Shown here: one piece after another, positions 5,254-5,329 of the stretch
Position numbering within the stretch: position 1 is the first letter of the stretch
How the letters are laid out: each line of letters starts with the position of its first letter
Assembly (NCBI GenBank): GCA_036375275.1
Contig: DASUSF010000293.1
Location: forward strand, 1 to 5,329
DNA: 5,329 nt
Source: DASUSF01 sp036375275
GTDB taxonomy: Bacteria > Pseudomonadota > Alphaproteobacteria > Geminicoccales > Geminicoccaceae
Reading direction: 5' to 3'
The notes under the pieces: model-generated
What the model was told of the DNA's origin: nothing
Seen by the model: the letters and a program-made list of their open reading frames with translations, nothing else
Database searches by the model: none
Translations under genes and position numbers: made by a program

Positions 5254-5329
5254 AACCAAAGGCGGGGGCGCCCGTGCGAGCTTGCCGGGGGCCCGGGATG
5301 ACCGGCCGCGCGCCAAGCGGGAGCAGCGC

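Noticed and set aside
4144..5301. Plus-strand frame of 385 codons across the ybaK-like and GST genes
   Set aside because: It covers both minus-strand genes, which have family motifs, a strong ribosome binding site and abutting stop/start; the plus frame shows no recognisable domain.
5298..5329. Possible divergent gene starting at ATG 5298 (+)
   Set aside because: Only ten codons are visible and there is no clear ribosome binding site.
1..5329. CRISPR array, tRNA, rRNA, insertion sequence or phage genes
   Set aside because: No regularly spaced repeats, no RNA gene signatures and no transposase or phage motifs were seen on either strand.

Overview
The window is very GC-rich (around 70% by eye), and its clear genes strongly favour G or C at third codon positions. 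The gene set (a LysR-type/ModE-like regulator, modABC, a YbaK-type tRNA-editing protein, a YfcG-like glutathione S-transferase) and a CTTG-N16-CTAT promoter-like box suggest a high-GC proteobacterium. An alphaproteobacterium is most likely, but this is inference from style and not a taxonomic identification.

Layout: positions 1-298 hold no gene I can support. At 299-622 (+) is a small unknown protein with one membrane segment near its N-terminus. A molybdate block follows on the + strand: a one-domain ModE-type regulator (811-1182), a symmetrical ModE-operator-like site (1207-1232), a strongly structured, less GC-rich stretch (1279-1410), then modA (ends 2215), modB (2229-2897) and modC (preferred start 2899, ends 4023). 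A small hairpin lies between the convergent transcription units. On the - strand, a two-gene unit reads leftward from about 5220: a YfcG-like glutathione transferase (5199 to 4552), then a YbaK/EbsC-family aminoacyl-tRNA deacylase (4551 to 4060). The stop of the first directly abuts the start of the second.

How the genes work together: ModA would capture molybdate in the periplasm, ModB would form the membrane channel and ModC would power import. The upstream ModE-like protein probably controls the operon through the palindrome, but it has no C-terminal molybdate-binding domain, so how it senses molybdate is open. The YfcG/YbaK pair is a separate unit linked to thiol redox chemistry and tRNA proofreading.

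The most unusual part is the start of modA. The only standard in-frame start codon (ATG 1247, with a good ribosome binding site) lies about 80 codons before the signal-peptide cleavage site. The intervening DNA is a nested inverted repeat plus a second perfect hairpin. Either a repeat element has been read into the modA N-terminus, or this is a structured untranslated leader and translation starts at a non-standard codon nearer the signal peptide.
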